The notes under the pieces are model-generated. The model worked only from the letters and a program-made list of their open reading frames with translations, was not told the DNA's origin and did not search any database. A stretch of 64,000 bases of DNA from Forficula auricularia (taxonomy: Eukaryota > Arthropoda > Insecta > Dermaptera > Forficulidae). The first letter of the stretch is position 1. The number at the start of each line of letters is the position of its first letter. Below, piece after piece: positions 18,691 through 30,815 of the stretch. Location: the NCBI GenBank assembly GCA_024734495.1, contig JALMQS010000621.1, positions 62,001-126,000 of the forward strand, in the 5' to 3' direction. The position numbers and the translations under genes were made by a program.

Positions 18691-20790
18691 GTTTGATAGG
18701 GCCTCCTCCACCTCTCCATTTTACCCCTTCTATCCTCTCTTATGATATAGTAACATAATTGACATACATAACAATGCGTTAAAGCATTAAGGACGTTCCC
18801 TAATAAATCGATTTTCTTCCAATCCTTTTAAAACTTTGAATACACATATTTATAAGTGTCCTTTATACAGGATGTAGACGTTTTTTTCAATAATTCTTGC
18901 AGCACTAAATTTGTAAATATTGACAATTGAAATTTGCATATTTAACACGCGAACCTTGTCCCGATTGATGTTAAAGCTTCTGTTTCATTAAATAGCAATC
19001 GTAATTTTCTTGAAATTATTTTTTAAAAACTGACAATCATTAACTGAAGATATAACAAATATTTTTCTGTTAAAATAATTGTATCAAGCGGTATTCGTTT
19101 TGTATGAAAAATGTTTGATGATTTTTATTTTTTCTCTCATGGCATGGCAAGTGAGAGATGGCGACTTCAACGTTGCACTAAAATCACTCGATTTTTCTAT
19201 ATCTAAAAATCTTTTGCAGCTGGTGCATTTGAGATTTTTAGCTAATTCTCTCAGCCTAATTATACTGTTCTCATCTGGAATTTCGCATCGAGCTGTTTCA
19301 TGAAGTGTTTTTTTTCTATGTCTTTTAGTGTAGGTAAGAAATGGTATTTATTTAAAATTAAAATAGTATTATAGTGTTATATAATAAAATTTTTAAAATG
19401 TTTTTGATGACTTCGATGAAGTTGAGTCTTTGAATTACAAATTTTCTTGATATTAGGTAGAAATATTAGGGAATTCTCATTCTGGTGTTGGTTGCATTGA
19501 GCTTGTTCCATATAAGATAAAACAAATCATACAATTTTTATTTGCCTAACACTTATTTATTTTCCTTGTTCTAATTTATCGCTTCTGAATTCCATATAGA
19601 ATGTCAAAAGACTTATTCAAGTTTCTTTTCAACGGATGTGAGCCATATTATAGACAGGGATCAATTTAAAACTCGTATAATGTTTAATGTAAGATACTAC
19701 TGAAAATTCATTGGGTAGAGTGTTTGGATTAATCTAAAAAATTAATCATTTATGGGCCGAGATAGAGGGAAGGAACATTTAACCCTTCACCTTTACTAAT
19801 TATTTTGAAACCCAAGTTCATTAATTAAAGCAAAGGCAGAGGTTTATGCTTTAATAAATCTCTACACATAAAATTTATGACAAAGGAAAAGAACACGGTG
19901 AACATTTTTAATATATAAATATGATTTTCAAATTTTAATGTAGATTTTAATATCATCCACACCAAACGGTATTTTTTTCTTATTTGATATTAATTGAAAA
20001 TTTCCACACCTCACGAAAAATATGACTCTATTAAAAAGTCAGGAATGTTAAATATTCCATTAGAAAGAAAATAATATGAAAAAAAGAAGAAAGTGTCATA
20101 AAAACGGGTCTGTATAATAACGTATGATTTGAACTAATAATAATAAATTCCGAGTAAAAGTGTTGAATATTTTCATTCATTTAACGGTGGCAGGAGAGAC
20201 AGCAATTGCAAATTGCAGACACACAGGCTGTGTCTGCAAGTTTATTAAGAGGAGCGAGAGTAGCTTCTGCGCGGAGGGTTGCAGAGTTGCAGGGGTTGCT
20301 GACAGTAACCTATAGCGGGAATCATAGTTTAATTTTTCCTCATTCTCTCTCTCTCTTAGTTTAGGATGATTATGAGAACATCCGAGCCTACGAGCTCATC
20401 TACCTACTCTGCATTTTATTCCTTGGAAACGAAATTCGTCTTTTAATAAAATTTCATTTCATCAAAACGTTTAAATAAAACGTTTTTAATTGTGCAAAAG
20501 TATTCTTGATGAATTTAAAGAAGTTGGGATAATTAAATAAATATATTATTACAACATTATAACTTAATTAAATTAAATTGATAATTTAGATTAAAGAATA
20601 TATTTTTAAATCAATTTAAAAAAGAGAAAATAAGAGTTCAATTTGTCGATAGAAATACGTTTTAAATTTTCTAAGAAAATTACAAGAGGGTGTCAGGTTA
20701 TAGATTCGAGATGGAATGAATTATTTTTAATTATATGTCAGAAAGGTTATTTTTATCCCACGAGTGCCAAATTTACTACCATGAGAGGTG
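18691..20790. other. AT-rich DNA including duplicate B and a GC-balanced island
   Basis: 19,353-19,525 repeats 18,281-18,445. 20,165-20,430 is GC-balanced and contains a short palindromic ACACAGGCTGTGT. A 74-residue frame at 19,079-19,303 has no recognisable domain. I see no gene. Confidence 0.4.
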
Positions 20791-20960
20791 AACTCCTCTA
20801 ACATATCGTCGCCTTAGGGCACTGAAAGTTCCTGTCATCTGATTGGCCATCTCAGCCCCTCCATTTACCATCTACCCTTGGTTAGTGGTAAAAAGCATTT
20901 ACTTTGCGACATACAACCGGCCCTTAGAGTGTAAACCTGCTAACTCACAACAAGGAAATT
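20791..20960 (-). mobile_element. SINE family 2, 3' half only
   Basis: It matches the body of the SINE at 59,383-59,705 (CACTGAAAGTTC, CCTCCATTTACCATCTACC, TTAGTGGTAAAAA, CAACCGGCCCT). The tRNA-like head is missing, so it is truncated at the 5' end. Confidence 0.6.
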
Positions 20961-21002
20961 TTACAGGGCAGAGAAAAAACAAACAAAATTTAATGTTGTT
21001 AT

Positions 21003-21782
21003 GCCCCTTCTAGGAAGCAATAAAAAAGAATTAGAGGACGCCCTGAATGGAATTAACCAAATCCTAATAGAAGAAATCAAAATGAAAATAAATAAGAATA
21101 AAACCAAGGTCCTAGTATGTACAAAAAAAGAACAAACGAGACAGGAATGCATCAAATTAACCAAGAATACCTAGAAGGAGTTAAGGAATTCCGCTACCTA
21201 GGAAGTAAAATAACATGGGATGGGAGGAGCGAAAAACGAAATTAAATCAAGAATTGCCCAAGCAAAAATGGGGTTTAATTCAAAACAAAAACTACTATGC
21301 TCCTCTTCAATCAGCTTAGAAAACAGGAAGTTGCTATTGAAGACATATGTATGGAGCATAGCCATGTACGGGTGTGAAACCTGGACAATTAGAGAAGCGG
21401 AAAGAAAGAGATTAGAGGCTTTCGAAATGTGGTGCTACAGAAGAATGATGAATATCAAATGGATGGATAAAATTACAAATGAAGAAGTTCTTGGAAGAAT
21501 CGGAGAAAGAAGAACCTTGTGGAGAGCCTGAAGAAGATAAGAGGTCAGATGATGGGGCACACACTGAGACATGGGGGACTGTTTAGGGATATCTTGGAGG
21601 GGGGGGGGGGAGAAAAGGGGAAGGAGAAGACCCAGATTAGAATATTTCAACCAAATAATTGGGGATATGGGATGCCAGACATTTAGAGAGGTCAAACAGC
21701 TGGCGGGGGACAGAGTCGAGTGGAGACGGATTGTTGCATCAAACCAGTCTTAGGACTGTATACTCAATGATGATGATGATGT
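21003..21782 (+). pseudogene. RTE-like LINE, 5'-truncated copy (copy 1)
   Basis: The sequence is nearly identical to the LINE at 30.8 kb but starts after its catalytic FADD motif. It encodes pieces of the reverse transcriptase C-terminal region: KTKVLVCTKK, the MYGCETWTIREAERKR block, WCYRRMMNIKWMDKITNEE, then the tail LEYFNQIIGDMGCQTF and WRRIVASNQS. At least three small indels break the frame: a lost A near 21,150, an extra base near 21,228, and a lost base before the LWRA stop. A G-run near 21,600 adds another. It ends in a TGATGATGATG tail. A TGTTATG repeat on both sides may be the TSD. Lack of the 5' part is typical of LINE truncation. The RTE-like assignment rests on the C-terminal motifs and trinucleotide tail and is an inference. 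Confidence 0.8.
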
Positions 21783-21900
21783 TATGGAAAGAAACTGCTG
21801 CATCTCTTTTTCTATCGAAAAGTATTAATATGTCATATATGATAAAAAATGGATTTAGCAGGTTTACCATACACTCTATGGCGACGATATATGTAAACTA

Positions 21901-22636
21901 GGGTGGTTCTTATTTTGGGTATTTTCGAATTTTTACGCTGACAGAGGCTCATATGGTTCGAAATAAATAAAAAAATATCTCCTAAGTTCCAAGTCTCTTT
22001 CTCGATTTTAACCTGTGTCGTACAGCGATGCAAGTTTTCCCATCTAAATAACATGTGTTTTTGGCATTGAACGATCAATTTTTTATTCCGGCCAAAGCAA
22101 TGGTTCAAAAAAATTGAAACTGTAGAGTTTATCTTTATAATACTATCAGTATTTTTACAGATTTTTGGTTCTTATAATTTTGGAGTTACAACTAGATAAA
22201 ATACTTTTATATCTTGGTGTTAGTAAGTTATAGACTCAAAAATTATACTAGCTAAAAATTTGTAAAAATTCTGCTAGTATTATAAGGATAAACTCTACAG
22301 AGTTTCAAATTTTTTGAACCATTGCTTTGGCCGAAATAAAAAAATTGATCGTTCACTGCCAAAAACCCCATGTTGTTTAGATGGGAATACTTGCATCGCT
22401 GTACTTATTATAAGGATAAAGTTTACAAAGTTTCAGATTTTTTTAACCATTACTTTGGCCGGAATAAAAAATTGATATTTCAATGCAAAAAAAACCCCAT
22501 GTTATTTAGATGGGGAACTTGAATAAATAATTGAGTTAGAGACTTGAAAATTGGGGGATATTTTTGCTTATTTATTTCGAACCATATTAGCCTTATCAGC
22601 GTAAAAATTCTAAAATACCCAAAATAAGGACCACCC
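21901..22636. mobile_element. 736-bp MITE with long TIRs and TA target site
   Basis: It begins GGGTGGTTCTTATTTTGGGT and ends with the complement, bordered by TA on both sides (21,899-21,900 and 22,637-22,638). Arms match over about 80 nt at the ends and again internally (GAACCATTGCTTTGGCC). A block of about 120 bp in the right half is tandemly duplicated. There is no transposase. Confidence 0.7.
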
Positions 22637-22639
22637 TAA

Positions 22640-23544
22640 ATGTAAATTTTCATTTGCAAAGTTTGGCAGAACTCTCAGTTTCCCAATCGCACTTGGCAAG
22701 CTTATTTTTGATTTTTTGTAGTTTTGAAATTTTGAAAACGCAGAATCAAATCAGTAAGAAAAAAATGCTTGAAAATGATTTTTTCCTATATTTCAGACAT
22801 TTCTAAAGCACAAATAAGCAAAAATAAATTAAACATTCAAGTGAATTCAATAGTCCGGTTCCCCTGAAAGCTTAGCTGAGTAATTGCTAAAAATTTAAAC
22901 TCCGGATCAAGCGAATAGGATTCCCGTTGAAAATTAATGTATTTTCTTAAGACGAGTAAATGAATTACTTTAAAGTCTTTATTGATGAGTTATCCATGGG
23001 ACAATTTATTTAAAGAGGGTGCGATAGTTAAGATTAATCGTGGTGTGTTTATTCGCTATTAATCGAACGCCGCCTCTCCCTATGCTTTCTGAATCCTCCC
23101 CATCCACCTTTGGCCGCCTAATTAGCCAAAGGAAAAGGGTGGATGACCAACTGTCTGTCTGTTCTCTCGAGCAAGCTTGAAAGGACATGACATTAGGTAT
23201 AGACAAGACGGATTATTTTAAATGGCGAAATAGCAAGCAATAAACAAATGGAAATTAATCAAATTGGACACACCCTTAAGTTAGGCTACACCCCGGATAG
23301 CTTTTAAATAAAAGGAAGCAGCGAAATCTTAAGGATTTGATTGGGAGTCAATGTGAATTCAAAACCTATTAAATAGCTTTTATAAAGACAATGATAACCA
23401 AATCTATCTTAGTTTTATGGATTTAAAACTAATCGAATTGAAAATATTTTAATTGCTAAAAAAGTTGAGCGCGCCCCTCGTATAATATTATTTGTTATAT
23501 TTGAAGAAATTTTCTCTTTGGAGAGAGACGGAATGTTACAATTT
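22640..23544. other. AT-rich DNA with a GC-balanced island
   Basis: 22,840-23,215 is less AT-rich, non-repeated and contains ATTAGCCAAAGGAAAAGGGT. Open frames are short. This may be single-copy non-coding DNA. Confidence 0.35.
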
Positions 23545-23548
23545 TTAA

Positions 23549-23940
23549 GGTAGTTCTTTCACAAATGCAAAAATTCAAGAAGTTTTTGAAACTTGGAATA
23601 TAAGTCATTAAAAGCATAATACACATACTGTTAAAATTTGAAGACGATTTACCTACACCAAACATGAAATAATTGCAATAAAAAATGAAAAATTTTAACA
23701 TAGGAGTAGATAGGGAAAAGGTGGGGATATGATCATTATTTTATTTTTTCATTGAAGGACGTTCTCATCTTGATGAAAATTCTAATATTTGTTAGAATAA
23801 TATATTCGGAGTAACTTAAAAAAAATAGAAATTATTATATAATAAAAAAATACCCTAAAATTTTAGTTCCTTTCATATTTATCGAGTGAGGATTTACGAG
23901 GCTAAAACTTTTGGCGTAGATTGTCGCGAGAAGAACCTAC
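23549..23940. mobile_element. MITE with TTAA target site (copy 2, deleted)
   Basis: It has the same termini as 6,655-7,173 (GGTAGTTCTTTCACAAATGC and AAGAACCTAC) with TTAA at 23,545-23,548 and 23,941-23,944. It is about 130 bp shorter through an internal deletion. Confidence 0.65.
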
Positions 23941-23949
23941 TTAATTGAA

Positions 23950-24275
23950 AATTTATGGAAGCAGCCCCTAAAGATAGTGAAGAAAAAATGTTACATTTCC
24001 AAATAAGATGTAATTATTGGACTATCATTCTTTTTTCCCCTTTTCTTTAAAACGAACGTTTCGGAGGATTCTTCCCTACTTCTTCAGTGAAGGAAGCATC
24101 TTGTTTGATTCCTGCACTGACCCTTGGCACCCCTGAAGAAGGAGGAAGAATTCTCCGAATCGTTGGATTTTAAAGGAATAACGGGAAAAAGGACGGCATT
24201 CGATGAATGCATGCTTGTTTGGAAATGTCATCTGCTATTTTTTCTTCACTATCCTTGGACTTCTTGCAACTTCCA
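23950..24275. mobile_element. Inverted-repeat element with two hammerhead-like motifs (GGATTC subfamily)
   Basis: Arms share ATAGTGAAGAAAAAAT, ACATTTCCAAA, the ACGTTTCGGAGGATTC block and the CAAGATGCTTCC/CTGCACTGACCC centre. The minus motif at 24,054-24,090 has CTGAAGA, GAAAC and GTT. The plus motif at 24,130-24,170 has CTGAAGA and helix II GGAG/CTCC but GAAT for GAAA. Confidence 0.6.
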
Positions 24276-24348
24276 TAATACTTTCAACTAAAATTATATG
24301 CTATTATATTAAATATTTGATTTTTACATGATTATTAAATATTAGGCC

Positions 24349-24767
24349 GAGTGATTCCGAAGTGGGAGTCCCAACCCCCGGGGGTCTCAAAAGCTTTTTT
24401 TTTTTTGGGGGGGGGGGGGTGCAGAAAAAAGTTGATGATGGATCAATTGTTTTTTTCAAATATTTTATAAATTTAAAATATGTTTAATAAACTTGGTTAA
24501 ATTAATGTCGAAACATATACATGGAATATGTTGATCAAAGATGCTACCAAAGATAAGTTATTAATTTTTATTGGTAGGCATTTTAAAAACAAATCTTTCT
24601 ATTAATCAAAATTATGAGTGTTTCAATCTAATTAAACAAAGAAATTGGCTCCTGGTTTAAATTAAACCTCCTCTGGGATGTTTTGCCACATATCCATTCT
24701 TTAGAGGGTCCTGTGATATTTTTAAAGTGGAAAGGAAGTCGCGGACCAAAAGTTTGAGAAATACTAG
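24349..24767. mobile_element. hAT-like non-autonomous element
   Basis: The left end GAGTGATTCCGAAGTGGGAG and right end AAAAGTTTGAGAAATACTAG resemble the CAGTGATTCTCAAAGTGG / TTTGAGAAACACTG ends common in hAT repeats. There is a T13-G13 run near 24,396-24,420. No clear 8-bp TSD was found. Confidence 0.45.
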
Positions 24768-24884
24768 TCTAGCCTAGGAAATGCTGGAAACGCCTACAGG
24801 TTATGCATCCTGCATAGCCGCTTGGAGACGAAAGCTGATAGCTATTTGGAATTTGCAATAGTGAACAATTAAAGATATTATACT

Positions 24885-25830
24885 AACACAAGCTGCTCCA
24901 GGCGTGCCTTCGGCATGCCTCTACAGCTATCAGCCCTCGGGCAGGTGGTCCTAGCAGGCGGCGTCTCGGCATCGTGATTATTAGGTCTGTAATAGTATAT
25001 TTCAATATTTTGCCCATCTTTGTGGCTTACCGCACTCATTTTGGCTATTGATTTTTACAGCATACATTTTATATAGTCTTAAAAACTAACATTACAAAAT
25101 TTGGATCTATATCGGAGAGAAAATGAATTTTTTGCCCCCACTACATTTTGGGAGGTTGAAATTATTTTTTAGATATTTGCAAATATTTAGATATTTGCAA
25201 ATAAATAACTCTCAGTTTTCTAAAGAGTAAATGTACAAAAAAGCTAAAAATTTCTATATCCCCCCCCCCCGCCCCGCTGTTACCTGATCCATTTTGATAG
25301 TTCCAGTTTTTACAGGAATATTTTCTTAAAGTAATAAAGAATAATTCTACAAAATAATCCTGAAATCACTTTTTAGATATTTGTATTTAGAATTTTATCG
25401 TAAAGATCAAGTAGATATCTTATCGTTCTTAATTGAAAATGCATAGTGTAACATATTGCAAAGATATTTTTTGCTCTCTTTGGACCCCTTCAGGGGTCGA
25501 ATTCAAAAATTCCTGAAAATTAGTTTTTAGATATTTTAATTTAGTATTTTTATAGAAGTAAAAAGCAAGTAGATATTTTATCGTCTTTAAGAGATATCGC
25601 ATAATCAGTGAAAACACACTTGCTCCTTTGATCCTCTTAGGGGTCGAATTCGAAAAATCCTTTCTTAGTGAGCCCCTATGTCATAGATGCTGCATAAAAT
25701 CCAAATTTCATGTTTCTAGGTCCAGTGCGGCTGTTTTGATGATGAATGAGCGAGTGAGTGAGTGTATCGGGCAAAAGAATTTGTATGTCCTGTCGCTAAA
25801 AGTTAGCGGCTTCGAGTTTGATACTTAAAA
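24885..25830 (-). mobile_element. Helitron-like or related element with tandem units
   Basis: The left edge has AAGCTGCTCC followed by the hairpin GGCGTGCC/GGCATGCC, as a Helitron 3' end would look on the minus strand, although the terminal tetranucleotide is not CTRR. The body holds two or more diverged ~165-bp units (about 25,345-25,505 and 25,506-25,665) with AGGGGTCGAATTC. The right part (25,640-25,790) resembles the 5' region of the Helitron at 8.2 kb. Confidence 0.4.
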
Positions 25831-27145
25831 AATCGCTTTTGTATTTAATAAAATAAAACAACAAAATCGTCAAATTGCGAGAAAAACACTGTTAGTATTT
25901 AGGATATTTCGCAATATATTATGTTTAATACATTAATAATGATTATTCAGATTAAATTGAACACATGATGTACATTTTATTTCATATGAAATTTTCTAGA
26001 AGCAATGGAATTACCTGTTTCTTTTGATTCGAATTTATTTCAAATAAAATGGTCCCGATTAGAAAAATTGAATTTATTATTAACTCTTATCTGAAAAAGA
26101 ATTGATTCGAAAAGCGCTTCTCTAGAATAATTTGACTCTCTCAAATTTAAAACTGATAAAATTTATCTTTACAAATACTTGGAAAAATTATATTAAAATA
26201 ATTGATTAAATAAAGAGTAAAAAAATCAAATAACATTCAAGTCTTTTTATATAATACATACTATTATAATATAATATAATAATATAAAGTAATTGTAATT
26301 AAATCTTATTTAGATATTATTCGCATCAGTTCTGTACACATATACTAGTGAGGTGTTGAAATTTAGTTTTTAAAAATTTTATTTTTTAGAAGAATAGAAT
26401 AGAGAAAAATTCCAAATTTTACCCCTTTTTGAAGGATGTATAATTAAAATAAATAATGGTGATTTATAAAATTTTAACTAAAGATAGGGAAGATATTCTT
26501 TTGAAACTAAGTGATTAATGTATATTTCTTTTTTGTTTCTCCTATTGGTTGGAGCCATCTTCAGAACTAAACAATGACAAACAATGTTAACAATATTAAA
26601 TCGGCCTCTTCCGAATACATCAATCAATTAAAATTTTGTTTTTCTACTCACCAATTTTTATATTGAAAAATATTTACATTTATTAGTAGCTCGTAAACTA
26701 TAGATTTTAGAAATTTCTCTCATATTAACTTTTCTGATGGAAATTAAATGTAGGTACTTAATTATATGCATTTGTGTACCTCAAAGGGTTAAGCAGGAAT
26801 GTTGAAATTTAAGTGAAAAGTTAGATAAATATTCACACTATTCAAAACTCATTGCCCCTCTTAGAAAAATATAAACTCCATTATTACGAGGCATCACTCA
26901 AGTATTTTTCATTAAATTATTTCTTTCAAAATTTGTCAATTCTACTAAAAAGTTAGTTAATCTCTAAACGGATTGGCGAAATTGAAACCTTGTCGTGATA
27001 TTTAGCTGGCCGGCTGCCGGCCCTAGGAAAACTCCCTAACTACGCCAATGGTCGCGACCACCCCATTTTGAATCACGTAACTAAATTTAAAACGACAATG
27101 ACAATGAAAATACATTATATATTAGGCAGCGACCAAAAATAAATT
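25831..27145. other. AT-rich unclassified DNA
   Basis: A weak hammerhead-like sequence is on the minus strand near 26,535-26,575 (CTGAAGA, then a CTCC/GGAG stem). A short GC-rich patch is at 27,000-27,060. Nothing else is seen. Confidence 0.4.
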
Positions 27146-27420
27146 CAAAATAAGCTGATGTGGCCATTCACATGACTTTACCATTTAACCTGGCCCCTAC
27201 TCTCCTAATTTTGAACCCCTCCTCTTCTGAGTCACTATCAATTTTACATTATGAGACATTTTTATATGGTCATATAGGGAGCATATAGACGAAATTTCGT
27301 ACGAATTGATCAAACGGTTTAAGACTTATATTAATAATTTTACATTTTGAGCCCCCACCCAAAAAAATTTTCATGTTTTTTTCTTTTTTGCCCACTCTAT
27401 TGAAAAATGAGAAAAATCAT
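27146..27420 (+). mobile_element. TTTACCATAC-family element, 5' fragment
   Basis: AATAAGCTGATGTGGCCATT and CTTTACCATTTAACCTGGCC match the family start. The rest diverges and contains AAATTTCGTACGAATTGATC. Confidence 0.5.
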
Positions 27421-27900
27421 TTTGTCTGTCTGTCTGGATTCAGATACTGACGATAATTTAAGAAGGAAACGTCAAAGAAAGAAAGTTTGTTCTTGTGCTA
27501 AAATATTTGTATTTCTAAGACAGAGAGGTAATTAGATTTTGGGCTTTCTAGATTTAAGTAACACTTTTAGTTCAAAAATAATAAGTTAACATCATTTTTG
27601 AAATGATTTTATTAATGTATTAAATCAATGTTATAATATAGTCATAAATGAACAATTTATTTTATAATTATTATTCAATTATAAAGGGGTATCTAGGGTA
27701 AATAAGTTTTCAATTTTTATTATTTAATAAGTGGTCGAATGACAGAGTGTTTCATTAGAATCTGATCAAAGAAAAAGACAAAATATAATTGAGGATAGAA
27801 TAATATCTATTCTTTTTAAGCTAAGGCATTGCAAAGATGTCAAAAACAAGTCCAAACCTATTTCGGACTATTAGATAATTTCTTAATTCCTAATAGTTTT
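27421..27900 (+). repeat. Second copy of the CTTTAATTAGAAT repeat family
   Basis: In order with 11,881-12,450: TCTGGATTCAGATACTGACG, a GTTCTTGTGC block, TTAGAATCTGATCAAAG, GATAGAATAATATC and the GGACTATTAGATAATTTCTT end. Confidence 0.5.
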
Positions 27901-28189
27901 ATAGGTTTTTGACTCTAGGTAAGAAAATGTTAAATCGAAATGAAAATTAGATTTAGATATTTATCATCAAATTATTAATTCACCGAAACTGCAAACAGCT
28001 CACCGAGTCTTGAAAAAGTTTCACTTTACCTCCAATTTAAAGTTTGATACATAGATAAATGATACATACAGTCGAGAACCAGTAGCAGAATTAAAATACT
28101 GCAAGACCCCGCAACGCTACTCAAATTTTTCGGATTGATTATTTGTTAATTATGAATAAAATTGTTCCTATTTAAATTAGAATGAAAAT

Positions 28190-29750
28190 ACTTCTTCCCT
28201 TCAGTTTCTTCACAGCGGCAGCGACTCGACTAGAAATGGCTAAACGGTTTAATTTTTTCCTCATCACATATTCAATTAAATCTATTGAAATTTTATATCC
28301 ATTAAATATTTTCTTTTTATTTTATATCAAACAGTTTTTATTTGAATATTTTCATTTTAAAGGGTTTGACGGTCTAATTTGAAACAAAAGCTAATCACGA
28401 TTTGGAAAAAATTGTTGAAAATTAAAATTAATAAATATTATCAAACAATCGATTATTAATAATTATATTCAATTTTGAACGAAATTGATTGATTAGTTTT
28501 TAAGAAAATGATTAAAAGCTTGAAAACCGTAACAAATGACTCGCTGATGCCGGGGGACTTGCGACCCAGCCTCTTGATAAAATAGACCAAAATAATTATA
28601 AATCAGAAAGAAATCGATCTTATTTTATCGATTTCCTCTATCTGAAGGTTTATAGTATGTCTATTATATAAAAAATAGCATTTTCATTAAGAATTTTGTA
28701 GTTTAAAAGAAATTGTATGAAAATATTCAATTTCTTCTCCCCGGGAGCGAATCAACCTGAAATGGCCAACAGTTTTATTTTTTTTCTCATTAGATATTTA
28801 GTCAAATCTATTGAAATTTCATATCTCTGTGTTATTTTCATTTATTTTTTATATCAAATAATTATTATTAGGAAATTTGCATTTTAAAGTGTAGTTTATT
28901 TGAAGTCCAATTTAAATAAACGCTAATAATTCCGTTAATTATTTTTTTTTAAATATGAAGCTAATAGATATTATAAAACAATTAATTATGAATAATTTAG
29001 TACAATTTTGAACGAAATCGGTTCAGTACTTTTTGAGAAAAATGTCAAAAACCATCTGAACCGTCAAAAAACGATGTTTTTTGAAAGCACGAGATTGGTT
29101 TGAAAAAAGCTAAAAAAGTCATATGAAACGAAACATTGACTTGTGACATGGAGGTGAATTTAAAAATGTTTCTAAAACGGCCTTTCATAGTCGGTTTTCG
29201 GGGTTTTTGACAATTTTCTCAAAAAGTACCGAACCGATTTCGTTCAAAATGGTATTACATGATTCATAATTGATTGTTTTATAATATCTATTAATTTCAA
29301 ATTTTTAAAAAACTTTTCAACGGAGTTATTAGCGTTTTTTAAAATTGGACTTCAAATAAACTACCCTTTAAAATGCAAATTTCCTAATATTAATAATTTG
29401 ATATTAAAATAGAAATAAAAAAAACAAACAGATATGAAATTTGGATAGATTTGAATAATCATCTAATGAGTAAAAATAAAATTTTTGGCCACTTCTAGAT
29501 CAAGTCATTTTCAACAATTTTTTCCAAATAGTGATTAGCTTTTGTTTCAAATTAGACCGTCAAACCCTTTAAAATGAAAATATTCAAATAAAAACTGTTT
29601 GATATAAAATAAAAAGAAAATATTTAATGGATATAAAATTTCAATAGATTTAATTGAATATGTGATGAGGAAAAAAATTAAACCGTTTAGCCATTTCTAG
29701 TCGACTCGCTGCCGCTGTGAAGAAACTGAATGTTTTCATAACATTTCATT
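28190..29750. repeat. Large foldback, arms A-B / B'-A'
   Basis: A (28,190-28,430) pairs with A' (29,500-29,750), and B (28,735-29,080) pairs with B' (29,160-29,497). The A block shares CACAGCGGCAGCGACTCGAC with its inverted partner; the B block shares ACGAAATCGGTTCAGTACTT. A and B are themselves diverged direct relatives. A 300-bp insert (28,430-28,735) lies between A and B only, so the right arm is the undisturbed form. Open frames inside are AT-rich artefacts. Confidence 0.7.
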
Positions 29751-30510
29751 TAAACTACAAAATTGTTAATTGAAATGCTATTTTCTTATATTGGAATGAT
29801 TACGTGTTCCTTCACATTAGATTAAATCGATAAAATAAGATCTTTTTTTCTAATTTATTAATCTTTTAGCCTGTTTTATGGTGAGATTGAGACACAGTCT
29901 CACGCCATCGGGATCACGTTCAATATACCCTAGTGTAATATGTTTTAATATATTTAAATGTGAGAATATTTACTATAATAAATAAATATATAATTTAAAT
30001 ATTCGATTGTATTTATTAGCTATTAATAAATATTCGTATGTTTGGCAACAAGCCCCATTATTTTTTCTAGACTTAGGTTTTCTTACTAAAATAAAAATTA
30101 TTAAAATAACCAAATAATACTAATAAGTTTTTTTATATAATAATATTAGGTATATAATATAATATCATATGAAATAGTGATGGGAGTTAATTATATCTAT
30201 TTCAAATTAGTTTTTTATGTTTATAAGGGTGGAAGCTTTAGAATATTATACATATTTTAGAAAATTAATTTTTTTAAAAATTGGAGAGACAAATAAAATT
30301 TTACCTCTTTTTGAAAAATGTATAATTAAAAAAGAAAAACCAACATTTTTAGAAATAAATTTCACGAAGAAAGTAGTATTAAACTAATTAATGAAATCAA
30401 CTCCTATTATTAGATTTAATCAAAATTTCAATCTGCCATTTCAAGATAGTTTTACTTTATTTTTAATGATTTAGAGAGTAAGTATGATCAATAGCATCCG
30501 TGAAAATGAA
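29751..30510. other. AT-rich DNA; first part still pairs with 28,540-28,735
   Basis: 29,751-29,935 is an inverted, diverged relative of the segment before B (GATCTTATTTTATCGATTT, TTTTGTAGTTTAAA). The remainder is unclassified. Confidence 0.4.
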
Positions 30511-30514
30511 ATTA

Positions 30515-30815
30515 TTAAATTGAAAAGTTTTTATTTTGCCGAGAGCACCAGCAGAGTTGTTGATTCATAAAGAGAAACATAGAGTTTTGTCCTCTGCTTG
30601 ATGAAAATAACCTATACATCTTATATCTGTATATATATATATACTATTTATAAGTTTGAGACTATAGTTTCGAAGGCTTCATCAAAATTTTCAATATCCA
30701 CCCAATACTGATCCCATGAAAATAAAATTTACATATTGCAAGACTGATGATGAGGGACGCAAGCCTTCCAAACTATAGTCTCAAAGAAATAAATAATATA
30801 TATATATACAGCAAT
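30515..30815. mobile_element. Type-I hammerhead palindromic element, left side
   Basis: Order: TTTGCCGAGAG, GTTGATTCATAAAGAGAAA, outer module (30,588-30,606), (AT)n spacer, minus-strand hammerhead remnant (about 30,650-30,690, with CTGATGA lost), short centre, plus-strand hammerhead (30,741-30,786), (AT)n spacer. The other side resumes after the LINE at 31,778-31,870 with the inverted outer module. Confidence 0.6.
30741..30786 (+). ncRNA. Type-I hammerhead-like motif (GAAA box mutated)
   Basis: AGA, CTGATGA (30,744-30,750), T, helix II GAGGG/CCTTC (one G-U), CAAA for GAAA, then CTATAGTC and TCT. The missing G of the GAAA box suggests loss of activity. Confidence 0.45.

Noticed and set aside
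26535..26575. Hammerhead-like sequence on the minus strand
   Set aside because: CTGAAGA and a CTCC/GGAG stem are present, but the GAAA box lacks its separate G and helix I does not pair convincingly.
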